Positions 26,651 to 36,088 of a DNA stretch of 64,000 nt are shown piece after piece. Source of the stretch: CADEED01 sp036274075 (GTDB lineage: Bacteria > Pseudomonadota > Gammaproteobacteria > Steroidobacterales > Steroidobacteraceae). The notes beneath the pieces are model-generated. The model searched no databases, was not told where the DNA came from, and saw nothing but the letters and a program-made list of their open reading frames with translations. Location of the stretch: positions 1 through 64,000 of the forward strand of contig DASUGK010000115.1 of assembly GCA_036274075.1 (NCBI GenBank), in the 5' to 3' direction. Made by a program: the position numbers and the translations under genes. How positions within the stretch are numbered: the stretch's first letter is position 1; each line of letters begins with the position of its first letter.

Positions 26651-27844
26651 ATGAGCGAGTCGGCGCGTCGGCTCATCCCGCTGCTGGCCGCCTGCAGCGC
26701 CATCGGCTCGATCGGCAATTTCCTGTTCGTGCCGGCGCAGCCGCAGATCGCGGCGCATTTCTCGGTGAGCACAGGCACCGCGGCGCTCACCATCACCGCC
26801 TACATGGTCGCGTTCGCGTTGGGCGTGCTGCTGTCCGGTCCGCTGGCGGATCGACATGGCCGGCGGCCGCTGCTCATCTTCGGGGTCGCGATCTTCGGCG
26901 TGGCAGGCATCGGCTGTTACCTCGCGCCCAACATGGCCTGGTTCGTCGCCGCGCGCATCGTGCAAGGCCTCGCGGGCGGCGTAGGCATCACGGTGTCACG
27001 CGCCAGCGTCGGCGACCTGTTCGAGGAGCGCGAGCTGGCGCGCATGTACGCCATCCTCACCATGGCGCTGGTGCCGGCCGCGGCGCTGGCGCCGTACGCC
27101 GGCGGCCTGCTGACGCGTTACGCCGGCTGGGAGTGGGGTTTCCTGCTGCTGGCCGCGGCCTCGGCGGCCATCGTGGCGGCCTGCCTGCGCTGGCTGCCCG
27201 AAACGCGCCGCGCGGATGCCAATGCGGACAGCTTCGGCGTGTTGTGGCGCGAATCGCGCGCACTCATGCAGAGCTCGATGTTCATGGGCTACGTCCTGCA
27301 GGTGGCGCTGCTTTATTCGCTGTTCTTCGTCTTCATGATGCAGGCCTCGCACGTGGTGGTCACGGTGCTGGGCATGCCCAGCGACCGCTTCGGCCTGTAC
27401 TACCTGCTGCTGGCCAGCGGGTTCTTCGCCGGCAATCTCATGGTGTCGCGTTCCGCTGGGCACCACGACCGCGCGCGCCAGACGCATGCAGGACTCGTCT
27501 GGCAGGTGGCGGGCTCGTTCGCGGCGCTGGCGCTCGTGCTCCTGGGAAACACGGATCCGCTGTGGGTGTTCATCCCGATGATGACTTTCGCCTTCGGGCA
27601 GGGACTGGCGCTGCCGAATCTCATCGCGCATGGCATCCGCCTGTCGCCCAATTACACCGGCGTGGCGTCGAGCCTGTTCGGCTTTTCGCAGCTGGCGCTG
27701 TCCGCGATCGCCGTGCAAGCCATGGGTTATGTCCCGACACAGGGCTGGCAACCGGCGTTGTGGTTCTGCGCCCTCGGTGCCGCGCTGACCAGCGTGAGCA
27801 TCTGGCGGCTCGAGTCGCGCGAAGACTCGCCGTCGCGCACGTAG
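26651..27844 (+). CDS. MFS transporter, Bcr/CflA drug-resistance type
   Basis: 397-residue inner-membrane transporter with twelve predicted helices. The family signature between helices 2 and 3, GPLADRHGRRPLLIFG, and the motif ARIVQGLAGGVGITVSRAS near helix 4 place it in the Bcr/CflA group of proton-driven exporters, which expel drugs or metabolites. It follows gabD by 13 bases and may export or import an intermediate of that small operon. The ATG at 26651 begins directly before the first helix. Substrate unknown. Confidence 0.85.
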   Translation: MSESARRLIPLLAACSAIGSIGNFLFVPAQPQIAAHFSVSTGTAALTITAYMVAFALGVLLSGPLADRHGRRPLLIFGVAIFGVAGIGCYLAPNMAWFVAARIVQGLAGGVGITVSRASVGDLFEERELARMYAILTMALVPAAALAPYAGGLLTRYAGWEWGFLLLAAASAAIVAACLRWLPETRRADANADSFGVLWRESRALMQSSMFMGYVLQVALLYSLFFVFMMQASHVVVTVLGMPSDRFGLYYLLLASGFFAGNLMVSRSAGHHDRARQTHAGLVWQVAGSFAALALVLLGNTDPLWVFIPMMTFAFGQGLALPNLIAHGIRLSPNYTGVASSLFGFSQLALSAIAVQAMGYVPTQGWQPALWFCALGAALTSVSIWRLESREDSPSRT

Positions 27845-27879
27845 GCAGTGCGCGCGTTGCCGCGTAAACTGCGACGCCA

Positions 27880-28599
27880 GTGCTGGGACGGTTCCACGAA
27901 ATCAGTATCGAGACGGCCGACATCGCCGACTCGGTGGCCTTTTACGAGAAGCTCGGTTTCAGCCATTGCGGCACCACCGACACATGGCTGCATCCCTACG
28001 GCGTGATGACCGACGGCAAGATCTTCATCGGGCTGCACCAGTACAAGTTCCCCTCGCCCACGCTCACGTACGTCCACCCCGGCGTCGAGCAGCACGCGCA
28101 TGTGATCGAGAAACTCGGTATCGAGCTGGCGTGGAAACGCGTCGGTGAAGAGGTGTTCAACGAATTCGGCTTCCTCGATCCTTCCGGCCAGGCGGTGCGC
28201 ATCCAGGAAGCGGCCACGCATTTCGCCGGCGACCGCGAGAACGGCGAGCCTTCGCTGTGCGGGGATTTCGCCGAATACAGCCTGCCGGCCGGCGAATTCC
28301 AGGCGCTGCGCGAGTTCTGGGAGCCGCTGGGCTTCGTGGCGATGGAGGAAACCGACACACCCTACCTGCGCATGTCGATGACCAGCGATTACCTGGACCT
28401 GGCCGTGCATCGTCCGCGCCTGCACGACGCGCCCATGCTGGTGTTCGCCGCGGCGGACATGAGCGAGCGCATCGAGAAACTGCGCACCCTGGGTTGCGAA
28501 TTCATCGACCCGCTGCCACGCGGCCTCGATGCGCGGCAGAACGCGCTGCTGCAGGCGCCGGAAGGCACGGCGCTGCTGCTGCTGCATTCGGTCGAATAA
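27880..28599 (+). CDS. VOC superfamily protein (two glyoxalase-like domains)
   Basis: 239 residues from a GTG start. Two vicinal-oxygen-chelate modules are visible: LGRFHEISIETADIADSVAF at the start, with HQYKFPSPTLTYV and FLDPSGQAVRIQE ending module one, and FAEYSLPAGEFQALREFWEP with SMTSDYLDLAVHRPR and APEGTALLLLHS in module two. The domain pair is the size of a monomeric glyoxalase or a dioxygenase-like protein. Not all metal-ligand positions are obvious, so it may bind rather than convert its ligand. It follows the MFS gene by 35 bases. Confidence 0.8.
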   Translation: MLGRFHEISIETADIADSVAFYEKLGFSHCGTTDTWLHPYGVMTDGKIFIGLHQYKFPSPTLTYVHPGVEQHAHVIEKLGIELAWKRVGEEVFNEFGFLDPSGQAVRIQEAATHFAGDRENGEPSLCGDFAEYSLPAGEFQALREFWEPLGFVAMEETDTPYLRMSMTSDYLDLAVHRPRLHDAPMLVFAAADMSERIEKLRTLGCEFIDPLPRGLDARQNALLQAPEGTALLLLHSVE

Positions 28600-28753
28600 G
28601 GGTTGTCCCGGCTCCGGGCTCGCCGCCCCCGCGCCGAACCGATGCGGCCGCGCGACGCCTCGCGGTCGCCGGGACCGGAAACCGGCCGGAATCCACGCCA
28701 TAATCCGCGCACTGTCGCCCCAGTGCGGCAAACAATCTAATGGAGCTCTCCCG

Positions 28754-30808
28754 ATGACGCGTTGGTTCTACGCGGCCTGTGCCGCTTCGCTGCTCGTTTG
28801 TTCCGCCGCCCGCGCCGACGAGGGCATGTGGACTTTCCACGGATTCCCGTTCGCCAAGGCCAATGCCCGGCTCAAGACCAGCCTCGACCAGGCCTGGCTC
28901 GACCGCGTGCGCGCCTCCACCGTGCGCATCTCGGGCTGCACCGGGTCGTTCGTCTCGGACACCGGCCTGATCCTCACCAACCACCACTGCGTCGAAGGCT
29001 GCCTCGCGGAGCTGTCGAACAAGGACAAGAGCTACGTGCAGGACGGTTACCTCGCCAAGACCCGCGAGGAGGAGAAGGCCTGCCAGACGCAGGTCGCGGA
29101 CGTGCTCACCGACATGGAAGAGATCACGGGCAAGATCGCCGCGGCCACCGCCGGCAAGGATGACGCGGCGGCCAACGATGCGCGCAAGGCGACGCTCACG
29201 CAGCTCGAACAGGCCTGCGAGAAATCGAGCGGCCTCAAGTGCCAGAGCGTGACGCTGTACGAGGGCGGGCAGTACTGGCTCTACAAGTACAAGCGTTACA
29301 CCGACATCCGCCTGGTGTTCGCGCCCGAGGCCGGCATCTCCTCCTTCGGCGGCGACCCCGACAACTTCCAGTTCCCGCGCTGGTGCCTCGACATGGGCAT
29401 CCTGCGCGCCTACGAGAACGGCGCACCGGTGAAGCCGGCTAACTACCTCAGGATGAACTTCGCCGGCCCGGCCGCCGGCGAGCCGGTGTTCGTCTCCGGC
29501 CATCCCGGCACCACCGAGCGCCTGCTGACGCTGTCGCAGCTCAAGCAGCGCCGCAACCTGTACCTGCCCGAGTGGCTGCTTCGTTATGCCGAGATCCGCG
29601 GCCGGCTGATCCAGTTCGGCGCGCAGAGCGAGGAGAACGCGCGCATCTCCGAGGACCAGCTCAACTCGGTGGAGAACTCCATCAAGGTGCGCCGCAAGCA
29701 GCTCGACGCCCTGCACGACGACAACCTGCTGGCGCGCAAGGCCGCCGAGCAGGCCGAGCTCGAGAAGAGCATCGCGAAGAACGCGAAGCTCAGGAAGGAC
29801 ACCGGCAACCCCTGGGCCGACATCGACGCGGCGCTGGCCACCGAGCGCGCCATCTTCCTGCCCTACCTCTACCTGGAGGCCGGCGCCGGCTTCCAGGGCC
29901 GTCTCATGAACCTGGCGCGTGCGCTGGTGCGCGGCACGGCGGAACGCGAAAAGCCGAACGAGACGCGGTTCCGCGAATACACCGACGCGGCCCTGCCGCG
30001 GCTCGAGCAGCAGCTCGGTGCGTCGTTGCCGGTGTACCCGGAGCTCGAGATCCTGCGCCTCGGCAGCAGCCTCGAGCGCATGCGCGAGTGGCTGGGACCG
30101 GATCACCCCGTGGTGCGCAAGCTGCTGGCGAAGGAGTCGCCGGCGGAGCTGGCGCGCCGCGCGATCACGGGCAGCAAGCTCGCGGACCCCGCGCTGAGAA
30201 TGCAGCTGTGGAAGGGAGGCAGCGCCGCCGTGGCGGCGTCCAACGACCCGATGATCGAGCTGTGGCGCAGCGTCGATGCCGAGGCCCGCGCCGTGCGCAA
30301 GACCTACGAAGACGGCGTCGAGGCGCCCGAGCGCGACGCCGCCGAACGCATCGCACGTGCGCGCTTCGCCGAGCTGGGCACCAGCGTGTACCCGGACGCG
30401 ACCTTCACGCTGCGTCTCAACTACGGCACGGTCCAGGGCTGGAACGAGAACGGCAAGCCGGTGGAGCCGTTCACCCGCCTGTCACGCGCCTTCGAACGTG
30501 CCACCGGCGCGGACCCGTTCCGCATCCCGGACAGCTGGCAGCAGGTGAAAGACAAGCTCGACATGAACACGCCGTTCAACCTGTCGACCAACAATGACAT
30601 CGTCGGCGGCAACTCGGGCAGCCCGCTCATCAACGCGAAGGGCGAGCTGGTCGGCCTGCTGTTCGACGGCAACATCCACTCGATCTCCGGTTCGTTCTGG
30701 TTCGACACCGAGAAGAACCGCGCGATCGCCGTGCATCCGGCCATCATGCGCGAGGCGCTGGCCAAGGTTTACGGCGCCGATGCGCTGCTCGAGGAGCTGA
30801 CGAAGTAG
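28754..30808 (+). CDS. Periplasmic dipeptidyl-peptidase, family S46 (DPP7-like)
   Basis: 684-residue exported serine peptidase that removes dipeptides from peptide N-termini. Signal peptide of about 21 residues ends at ARADEG. The chymotrypsin-like triad is visible: histidine in ILTNHHCVEGC (H77/H78) and S621 in DIVGGNSGSPLINAKGE. The residue 18 positions after the catalytic serine is glycine (GLLFDGN); in this family glycine there goes with DPP7-type preference for hydrophobic P1 residues, and arginine with DPP11-type acidic preference. The ATG at 28754 follows GGAGCTC. In the 154-base gap before it, GTCCCGGC/GCCGGGAC could form a hairpin. Family is otherwise best known from Bacteroidetes and Xanthomonadales. 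Confidence 0.93.
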   Translation: MTRWFYAACAASLLVCSAARADEGMWTFHGFPFAKANARLKTSLDQAWLDRVRASTVRISGCTGSFVSDTGLILTNHHCVEGCLAELSNKDKSYVQDGYLAKTREEEKACQTQVADVLTDMEEITGKIAAATAGKDDAAANDARKATLTQLEQACEKSSGLKCQSVTLYEGGQYWLYKYKRYTDIRLVFAPEAGISSFGGDPDNFQFPRWCLDMGILRAYENGAPVKPANYLRMNFAGPAAGEPVFVSGHPGTTERLLTLSQLKQRRNLYLPEWLLRYAEIRGRLIQFGAQSEENARISEDQLNSVENSIKVRRKQLDALHDDNLLARKAAEQAELEKSIAKNAKLRKDTGNPWADIDAALATERAIFLPYLYLEAGAGFQGRLMNLARALVRGTAEREKPNETRFREYTDAALPRLEQQLGASLPVYPELEILRLGSSLERMREWLGPDHPVVRKLLAKESPAELARRAITGSKLADPALRMQLWKGGSAAVAASNDPMIELWRSVDAEARAVRKTYEDGVEAPERDAAERIARARFAELGTSVYPDATFTLRLNYGTVQGWNENGKPVEPFTRLSRAFERATGADPFRIPDSWQQVKDKLDMNTPFNLSTNNDIVGGNSGSPLINAKGELVGLLFDGNIHSISGSFWFDTEKNRAIAVHPAIMREALAKVYGADALLEELTK

Positions 30809-30820
30809 GCAGGAGCGGCG

Positions 30821-31543
30821 CTACTCGCGCGCGGTGATCTCGAAGCGGATGTGCATCTCGTCGAGCACGACGAGGGCGCCCATCGCCGCACTGAAGGGCT
30901 CGAGTCCGAGCTCGGAATGGCGCAACGGGAATTCGCCGCGCGCGACGATGCCGCCGTCGCGGCGCTCCAGCTGCACGGGCACCCGCAACGGGTAGGCGGA
31001 GCCCTTGAACGTCACCTCGACGCCGGCATCGAAGCCGGCGCCGGCCGCCCTGATGTCACTGGCCCGCAGCCGGATCGACGGGTAGTTTGCCGCGTCGAGC
31101 AACGCCTCCGACAGCAGGTTGTTGCGCGTGCCATCGCGCGCGCTCTGCGGCACCGCCGGCGGGAAATCGGCACCGGCCGCCTCGCGCAAGGCCGGCTCGT
31201 CCACCGTGAGCTCGGTGACCGGGAAGCTGATGTCGAAACTGGTGGCCAGCGGATCTTCCGTCAGGTACACCGAGCCCGTCAGGTGGTGCGATGCGATCAC
31301 GTGGTTGTGACCGAGGCGGGCCACGGCACCGCCGCGGTACACCAGGATCTGCAGCAGCGAGTCTTCGGCGCTGACCTTGAGCTCACGGGCGCCGGCCGGG
31401 ATGGGCAGCGCACCCGGCGCGGGTTGCGGGGACGGGGCCGTCGGCGGTGGTTGGGGGGGACTTGTCTGACACGCGGCCAGCCCCCATAGCAGCGCGCAAA
31501 CCAACAACATGCGGGAACCCCGCGCGGTCCAGGGCGCACTCAT
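30821..31543 (-). CDS. YceI-family lipoprotein
   Basis: About 240 residues. A lipoprotein signal RMLLVCALLWGLAACQTS ends at the cysteine, followed by a proline-rich spacer of ~25 residues, then a YceI domain: VYRGGAVARLGHNHVIASHH, FDISFPVTELTVDEPAL, NYPSIRLRASDI, and HSELGLEPFSAAMGALVVLDEMHIRFE. YceI proteins form a lipocalin-like barrel that binds isoprenoid quinone-like lipids. Start is uncertain (ATG 31543, with alternatives at 31564 and 31510). It is divergent from cytochrome b561, 60 bases apart, and a second YceI gene follows that cytochrome. Confidence 0.85.
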   Translation of the reverse strand: MSAPWTARGSRMLLVCALLWGLAACQTSPPQPPPTAPSPQPAPGALPIPAGARELKVSAEDSLLQILVYRGGAVARLGHNHVIASHHLTGSVYLTEDPLATSFDISFPVTELTVDEPALREAAGADFPPAVPQSARDGTRNNLLSEALLDAANYPSIRLRASDIRAAGAGFDAGVEVTFKGSAYPLRVPVQLERRDGGIVARGEFPLRHSELGLEPFSAAMGALVVLDEMHIRFEITARE

Positions 31544-31603
31544 TCCATGAATTCGGCTTTCCATTCTTTGACCCCATCCCGCGACCGCGGCTAGCTTAAG
31601 GAC

Positions 31604-32155
31604 ATGCCCTTTCGTAACACCAAGAGCTCCTGGGGTTCTCTGTCCAAAGGGCTGCACTGGCTCATCGTGCTGCTGATCATCAACCAGTGGGTGATCGCCG
31701 AACGCGCCGATGATCTGACCGGATTCCAGAAGTTCACCACGCTCAACTGGCACAAGTGGTTTGGCATGACCATCTTCATGCTGGCGATTGTGCGCCTCGG
31801 CTGGCGGCTGGCGAACCCCGTTCCGGACCTCACCGCCGAGACGCGGCCATGGGAGCGCGTACTCGCGAAGATGTCCCACTTTTTGCTGTACGCGCTGATC
31901 TTCGCCATGCCACTGACCGGCTGGCTCATGTCATCTGCGCGCGCCTTCGGCGTGAGCTGGTTCAACCTGTTCCAGTTCCCCGACCTGGTCGGCAAGGATG
32001 AGCACCTCTACCACCTGATGCACGACACGCATCACCTGCTGTTCAAGGTGCTGGTGGCCGTGGCGCTGCTGCATGCCGCGGGAGCCCTCAAGCATCATTT
32101 CATCGACCGCAACAACGTGCTGAGGCGCATGTTGCCCTTCAGCCGCATCGAGTGA
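31604..32155 (+). CDS. Cytochrome b561 family protein
   Basis: 183-residue four-helix inner-membrane haem protein, moving electrons between quinone and periplasmic acceptors. Conserved histidines are visible in SKGLHWLIVLLIINQW, TLNWHKWFGMTIF, LAKMSHFLLYALIFAMPLTGW (key run KMSHFLLYALIF) and LMHDTHHLLFKVLVAVALLHA, the usual haem-ligand pattern. A YceI lipoprotein gene starts six bases after its stop, a partnership common in proteobacteria. Confidence 0.9.
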   Translation: MPFRNTKSSWGSLSKGLHWLIVLLIINQWVIAERADDLTGFQKFTTLNWHKWFGMTIFMLAIVRLGWRLANPVPDLTAETRPWERVLAKMSHFLLYALIFAMPLTGWLMSSARAFGVSWFNLFQFPDLVGKDEHLYHLMHDTHHLLFKVLVAVALLHAAGALKHHFIDRNNVLRRMLPFSRIE

Positions 32156-32160
32156 CCTGC

Positions 32161-32802
32161 ATGGCTAACTACATTGCATCGCTGGCCGCGGGCGCGCTGC
32201 TGTTCACCGCCGCGTGTTCGGCCGGCGAAGGCCCGGCGCCGAAGCCGGCGCCCGCGCCCGCCGCGAGCCCCGAAGTCCCGAGGCCGCCGGCCGCGCCCGG
32301 CGGGCTACCGCGCTACGTGCAGGCGAAGGACGCCGGCAGCCTCGAATTCAATTTCGTGCAGGCCGGTGCCGCCGGCAAGGGCCGCTTCCGGCAATTCACC
32401 ACCGAGCTGCAGTACGACGAACAGCAGCTGGCCGTCAGCCGGCTCAAGGTCACGGTGCAGATCGCCTCGCTCGACACGCAGGACAAGGATCGCGACGACA
32501 CGCTGAAGAGCGCCGAGCTGCTGGACGCCGGCAAATTCCCGACCGCCGAGTACGACGCCACCAGCTTCGCCAGGCGCGGCAACGGCGTCGAGGCCGTGGG
32601 CAAGCTGACGCTGCACGGCGTGACGCGCGCGTTGCGCATACCGCTCACCATCCGCAAGACCGCCGACGGCGTGGAGATCTCCGGCGAGGCCACCATCAAG
32701 CGCCTCGACTACGGCGTCGGACAGGGCGACTGGAGCTCCACCGAGTGGGTGGGCGACGAAGTGAAGCTGCAATACCGCGTGCCGCTCACGCGGGCGAAGT
32801 GA
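32161..32802 (+). CDS. YceI-family lipoprotein
   Basis: 213 residues. The signal LAAGALLFTAACSAGEG ends at a lipobox cysteine and leads into a proline/alanine linker. The YceI barrel follows: DAGSLEFNFVQAGAAGKGRF, LDTQDKDRDDTLKSAELLDA, FPTAEYDATSFA and LDYGVGQGDWSSTEWVGDEV, which match the classical family more closely than the copy at 30821. Two starts are possible: the ATG at 32161, or a GTG at 32152 overlapping the b561 stop (GTGA). Likely binds quinone-like lipids in partnership with the cytochrome. Confidence 0.88.
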   Translation: MANYIASLAAGALLFTAACSAGEGPAPKPAPAPAASPEVPRPPAAPGGLPRYVQAKDAGSLEFNFVQAGAAGKGRFRQFTTELQYDEQQLAVSRLKVTVQIASLDTQDKDRDDTLKSAELLDAGKFPTAEYDATSFARRGNGVEAVGKLTLHGVTRALRIPLTIRKTADGVEISGEATIKRLDYGVGQGDWSSTEWVGDEVKLQYRVPLTRAK

Positions 32803-32806
32803 CCGG

Positions 32807-33370
32807 ATGTCCGGCTCGGGTTCGATGCGTCGGGTGTGGATGGGCGTGACGCTGGCCATCGCGGCGATTTCGGCCTGGCCGGCCTGGGCCAACCACATCA
32901 GCTGGTGGATGCCGGGCACCGCTATCGCGCTGTTCCTGGTGCTGGCGCTGGAACCCTGGTTCCTCACCTGGCAGCTGCGCCGGCGCGGCGAGGAGCTGCA
33001 GATCACCGACGAAGGCGTGCTGCGCAAGCTCGCGCGCGGCGACTCCGAGTACGTGCGCTGGAAGGAATTGCGCGAGGTCTCCATCGTCGTGACCCAGGGA
33101 GTGAACCTCACCGAGGAATATTTCTACGTCCTGGCCGGCACCGGCACCTCGGGCGTGCTGGTGGGACAACGGCTGGCCACCGAGCACGACCTGGTCGCGC
33201 ACCTCAACAAGCTACCCGGATTCGACCATCGCGCCATCGCCGCGGCGATGGCGTCGCCGGTCAACCAGCGCTTCACGCTGTGGCGCGCCGCCCCGCTCGA
33301 GGGCGAGGCCACGGTGATCGGCATCGACCGCATCGGGCACGATCGCCGCCCGGAGATGCGCCTGCACTAG
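32807..33370 (+). CDS. Hypothetical membrane protein with PH-like soluble part
   Basis: 187 residues, family not recognised. Two hydrophobic segments (VTLAIAAISAWPAWA and MPGTAIALFLVLALEPWFL) are followed by a cytoplasmic domain with the pattern RRRGEELQITDEGVLRKLAR and VRWKELREVSIVVTQG. That run of strand, turn and W-x-E-L resembles bacterial PH-like domains such as those in YdbS-type proteins; this is a weak inference. It starts four bases after the YceI stop and is probably the third gene of the b561 operon. Confidence 0.7.
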   Translation: MSGSGSMRRVWMGVTLAIAAISAWPAWANHISWWMPGTAIALFLVLALEPWFLTWQLRRRGEELQITDEGVLRKLARGDSEYVRWKELREVSIVVTQGVNLTEEYFYVLAGTGTSGVLVGQRLATEHDLVAHLNKLPGFDHRAIAAAMASPVNQRFTLWRAAPLEGEATVIGIDRIGHDRRPEMRLH

Positions 33371-33387
33371 GGATTTGCGAACAGTCC

Positions 33388-33858
33388 TCAGAACCGGCTG
33401 CCGTCCTTGCGCGTGAACATGACCTCGGCGTTGACACCGTGGAACTGCAGGTCGACGTCGGGATAGACGGCGCCATCCGCCGGGTCGCGGTTGCTGATCT
33501 CGAGATACACCGCCGGCACCGGGCCGCGGTTCACGAGCTGGTGGCCGTCCTGCGTGCCGAGCGGGAATCCCGCGCAGGTGCCGGGCGTCAGCGTCTGCTC
33601 GCCGGCATCGGTGATCAGCACCACCTCGCCTGACAACACGTAGACGAACTCCTCCTCGTGCGTGTGCCAGTGACGCATCGAGGACTCCTTGCCCGGCGGC
33701 AGCACGGTCTGGTTGATACCAATCTTGGTGAGGCCCAGCGCATTGCCGAGTGCGCGCTTCTCGCGCGGCAGAACGCGCGAACGATAGGGTTCCGGGTAGC
33801 CGGAGCCGGTGCGCGGTTCGACGGTCTGCGGATCGAGTGCCGGTTTTTTCAGTGCCAT
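33388..33858 (-). CDS. Cupin-domain protein
   Basis: 156-residue cytoplasmic cupin. The two metal-site motifs are clear: MRHWHTHEEEFVYVLSGEV (His-x-His and Glu) and PLGTQDGHQLVNRG. A preceding LGLTKIGINQTVLPPGKES and the N-terminal PEPYRSRVLPREKRALG match the group of cupins often annotated as sugar- or auxin-like binding proteins. The ATG at 33858 is the first methionine of the conserved region; farther upstream is antisense of the acyl-CoA gene. It is divergent from that gene, 40 bases apart. Specific activity unknown. Confidence 0.82.
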   Translation of the reverse strand: MALKKPALDPQTVEPRTGSGYPEPYRSRVLPREKRALGNALGLTKIGINQTVLPPGKESSMRHWHTHEEEFVYVLSGEVVLITDAGEQTLTPGTCAGFPLGTQDGHQLVNRGPVPAVYLEISNRDPADGAVYPDVDLQFHGVNAEVMFTRKDGSRF

Positions 33859-33898
33859 GTGAATTGATTCCTGCGGTTGCGCATGCAAGTGTAACGCC

Positions 33899-36088
33899 AT
33901 GCCGCAGATGTTCGATGACGTGGGAGAAATCGTTGACGAGGCGCTGCGGCGCGTGGGGAAGAAGGTGGTGCTGGCGTTGCCGCTCGGCATCGGCAAGCCC
34001 AACCTCATCGCCAACGAGTTCTTCCGGCGCGCATGCGCCGACCCCGGCCTCGACCTCACCATCTTCACGGCGCTGTCGCTGCGCAAACCCGCCGGCGCCA
34101 GCGACCTCGAGAAGCGTTTCATCGAGCCGCTGGCGGCGCGAATCTTCGGCAACTACCCCGAGCTCGACTACCTCGATGCGGTCCGCCGCGGCGACGTGCC
34201 GCCCAACGTTCGCGTCATCGAGTTCTTCTTCGAGCCGGGATCGTTGCTCGATGTGCCGCATGCGCAGTCGAACTACCTGGCGGCCAACTACACGCATGTC
34301 GCGCGCGAGCTGCTGCACCGGGGCGTGAACGTGATCGCGCACGTGGTCGCGAAGCGCGTGGCCGGCGGCAACACCGAGATCAGCCTGGGCAGCAATCCCG
34401 ACGTCACCGTGGACCTGCTGCCCCACGTGCAGCAGTTGCGCGCCACCGGGCACAACGTCGTGATGCTGGGCCAGGTGCATCGCGAGATGCCCTTCATGCT
34501 GGGCGCGGCCAATGTCGGCGCCGACACCTTCGACCTGCTGCTCGACCACTCGCGCTACGACTACGACCTGTTCGCGCCGCCGAACCCGGCCCTGGCCATC
34601 GTCGACCATGCCATTGGCCTGCATGCCAGCAGCCTGGTTCGCGACGGCGGCACGCTGCAGATCGGCATCGGCGAGCTCGGCGATTCCATCGTCTATTCAT
34701 TGCTGTTGCGCCACCAGCAGAACGAGGCCTGGCGGCGCGCACTGGCGGACGTGGGTGGCGAACCCGGCTCGCTCCTCGTCGACGCCGTCGGCGGCCGCAC
34801 GCCGTTCTCCACCGGCCTGTTCGGCGCCACCGAGATGTTCGTCGACCAGATGCTGGACCTGTACCGCGCGGGGATCCTGCGCCGGCGTGTCTACGACTAC
34901 CTGCCGCTGCAGCGCGCGCTGGCCGCCAACGGCTCGGGCAATCGCGTGGACGCCGGCTTGCTGGACGCCCTGCTGGCCGCGGGCGCAGGACCCCGGCTCG
35001 GCGCCGAAGACGTGGCCGCGCTCCGGCATGCCGGCGTGTTGCGCAGCGAGTGCCGTTTCGAGGATGGCTGCATCGTGTCGCCCGATGGCGTGCGCATCGA
35101 GGCGGACCTCGGCAGTCCGAAGGCGCGCGCCGCGTTGACGGCGTGCCTGGGATTGGAACTGCAGGGCGGCACCGTGATGCACGCCGGCTTCCTGCTCGGT
35201 CCGCGCTCTTTCTATGCCGCGCTCAATGCGCTGCCGGAATCGGAGCGGCGGCTGTTCGACATGCGCGGCGTGGCCTTCATCAACCAGCTTTACGGCGAGG
35301 ACCTGCCGTTGCGCGTCGCGCAGCGCAGCCATGCGCGCTTCGTGAACACCACGATGATGCTCACCACGCTCGGCGCCGCGGTGTCCGACGGCCTGGCCGA
35401 CGGGCGCGTGGTGTCGGGCGTCGGCGGCCAGTACAACTTCGTCGCGATGGCGCATGCCCTGCCCGGCGCGCGTTCCATCCTCTGCGTGCGCGCCACGCGC
35501 CGCAAGGACGGCAGGCTGGCGTCGAACATCGTCACGGGTTACGGCAACACGACCATCCCGCGCCACCTGCGCGACATCGCCATCACGGAATACGGCGTGG
35601 CCGACCTGCGCGGCCGCACCGACGCCGAGTGCATCGCGGCCATGATCGACATCGCCGATTCGCGCTTCCAGGACGAACTGCTCGCCGCGGCCAAACGCGC
35701 CAACAAGATCGATTCGGGTTATCGCATCCCCGAATCACGCCGCCACAACACGCCCGAGCGCCTCGCCGCGGCCTTCACCGCGCAGCGGCGCGCCGGCCTG
35801 TTCTCGGAGTATCCGTTCGGCACCGACCTGACACGCGAGGAAATCGAACTGGCGCGCGCGCTGCGCTGGCTCAAGGAACACACGGGCACGCGCTGGCAGC
35901 GTTGGAAGATGGTGGCCCGGTCATTCACCACGCGCGTGGATCCGCGCGACCAGCCCTACCTCGAGCGGCTGGGCCTCGGCACGCCGCGTGACATGCGCGA
36001 GAGCATCAGCGCGGATCTCGTGGTGCTGGCGCTGAATGCGACTCGACAGCCGGCGGCTACTTCGCAAACAGGCGCGAAGGATCCTTGA
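33899..36088 (+). CDS. Acetyl-CoA hydrolase/transferase family protein
   Basis: 729-residue protein with both halves of the acyl-CoA hydrolase/CoA-transferase fold. The N-terminal half has VVLALPLGIGKPNLIANEFF; the middle has LVRDGGTLQIGIGELGDS and AVGGRTPFSTGLFGATEMF; the C-terminal half has VSGVGGQYNFVAMAHALPG and TTIPRHLRDIAITEYGVAD, with ITEYGVADLRG typical of the family. It is much longer than acetate CoA-transferases (about 430-500 residues), which matches a longer proteobacterial branch. It may move CoA between short-chain acids. Its last 32 bases overlap the next gene on the other strand. Confidence 0.85.
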   Translation: MPQMFDDVGEIVDEALRRVGKKVVLALPLGIGKPNLIANEFFRRACADPGLDLTIFTALSLRKPAGASDLEKRFIEPLAARIFGNYPELDYLDAVRRGDVPPNVRVIEFFFEPGSLLDVPHAQSNYLAANYTHVARELLHRGVNVIAHVVAKRVAGGNTEISLGSNPDVTVDLLPHVQQLRATGHNVVMLGQVHREMPFMLGAANVGADTFDLLLDHSRYDYDLFAPPNPALAIVDHAIGLHASSLVRDGGTLQIGIGELGDSIVYSLLLRHQQNEAWRRALADVGGEPGSLLVDAVGGRTPFSTGLFGATEMFVDQMLDLYRAGILRRRVYDYLPLQRALAANGSGNRVDAGLLDALLAAGAGPRLGAEDVAALRHAGVLRSECRFEDGCIVSPDGVRIEADLGSPKARAALTACLGLELQGGTVMHAGFLLGPRSFYAALNALPESERRLFDMRGVAFINQLYGEDLPLRVAQRSHARFVNTTMMLTTLGAAVSDGLADGRVVSGVGGQYNFVAMAHALPGARSILCVRATRRKDGRLASNIVTGYGNTTIPRHLRDIAITEYGVADLRGRTDAECIAAMIDIADSRFQDELLAAAKRANKIDSGYRIPESRRHNTPERLAAAFTAQRRAGLFSEYPFGTDLTREEIELARALRWLKEHTGTRWQRWKMVARSFTTRVDPRDQPYLERLGLGTPRDMRESISADLVVLALNATRQPAATSQTGAKDP

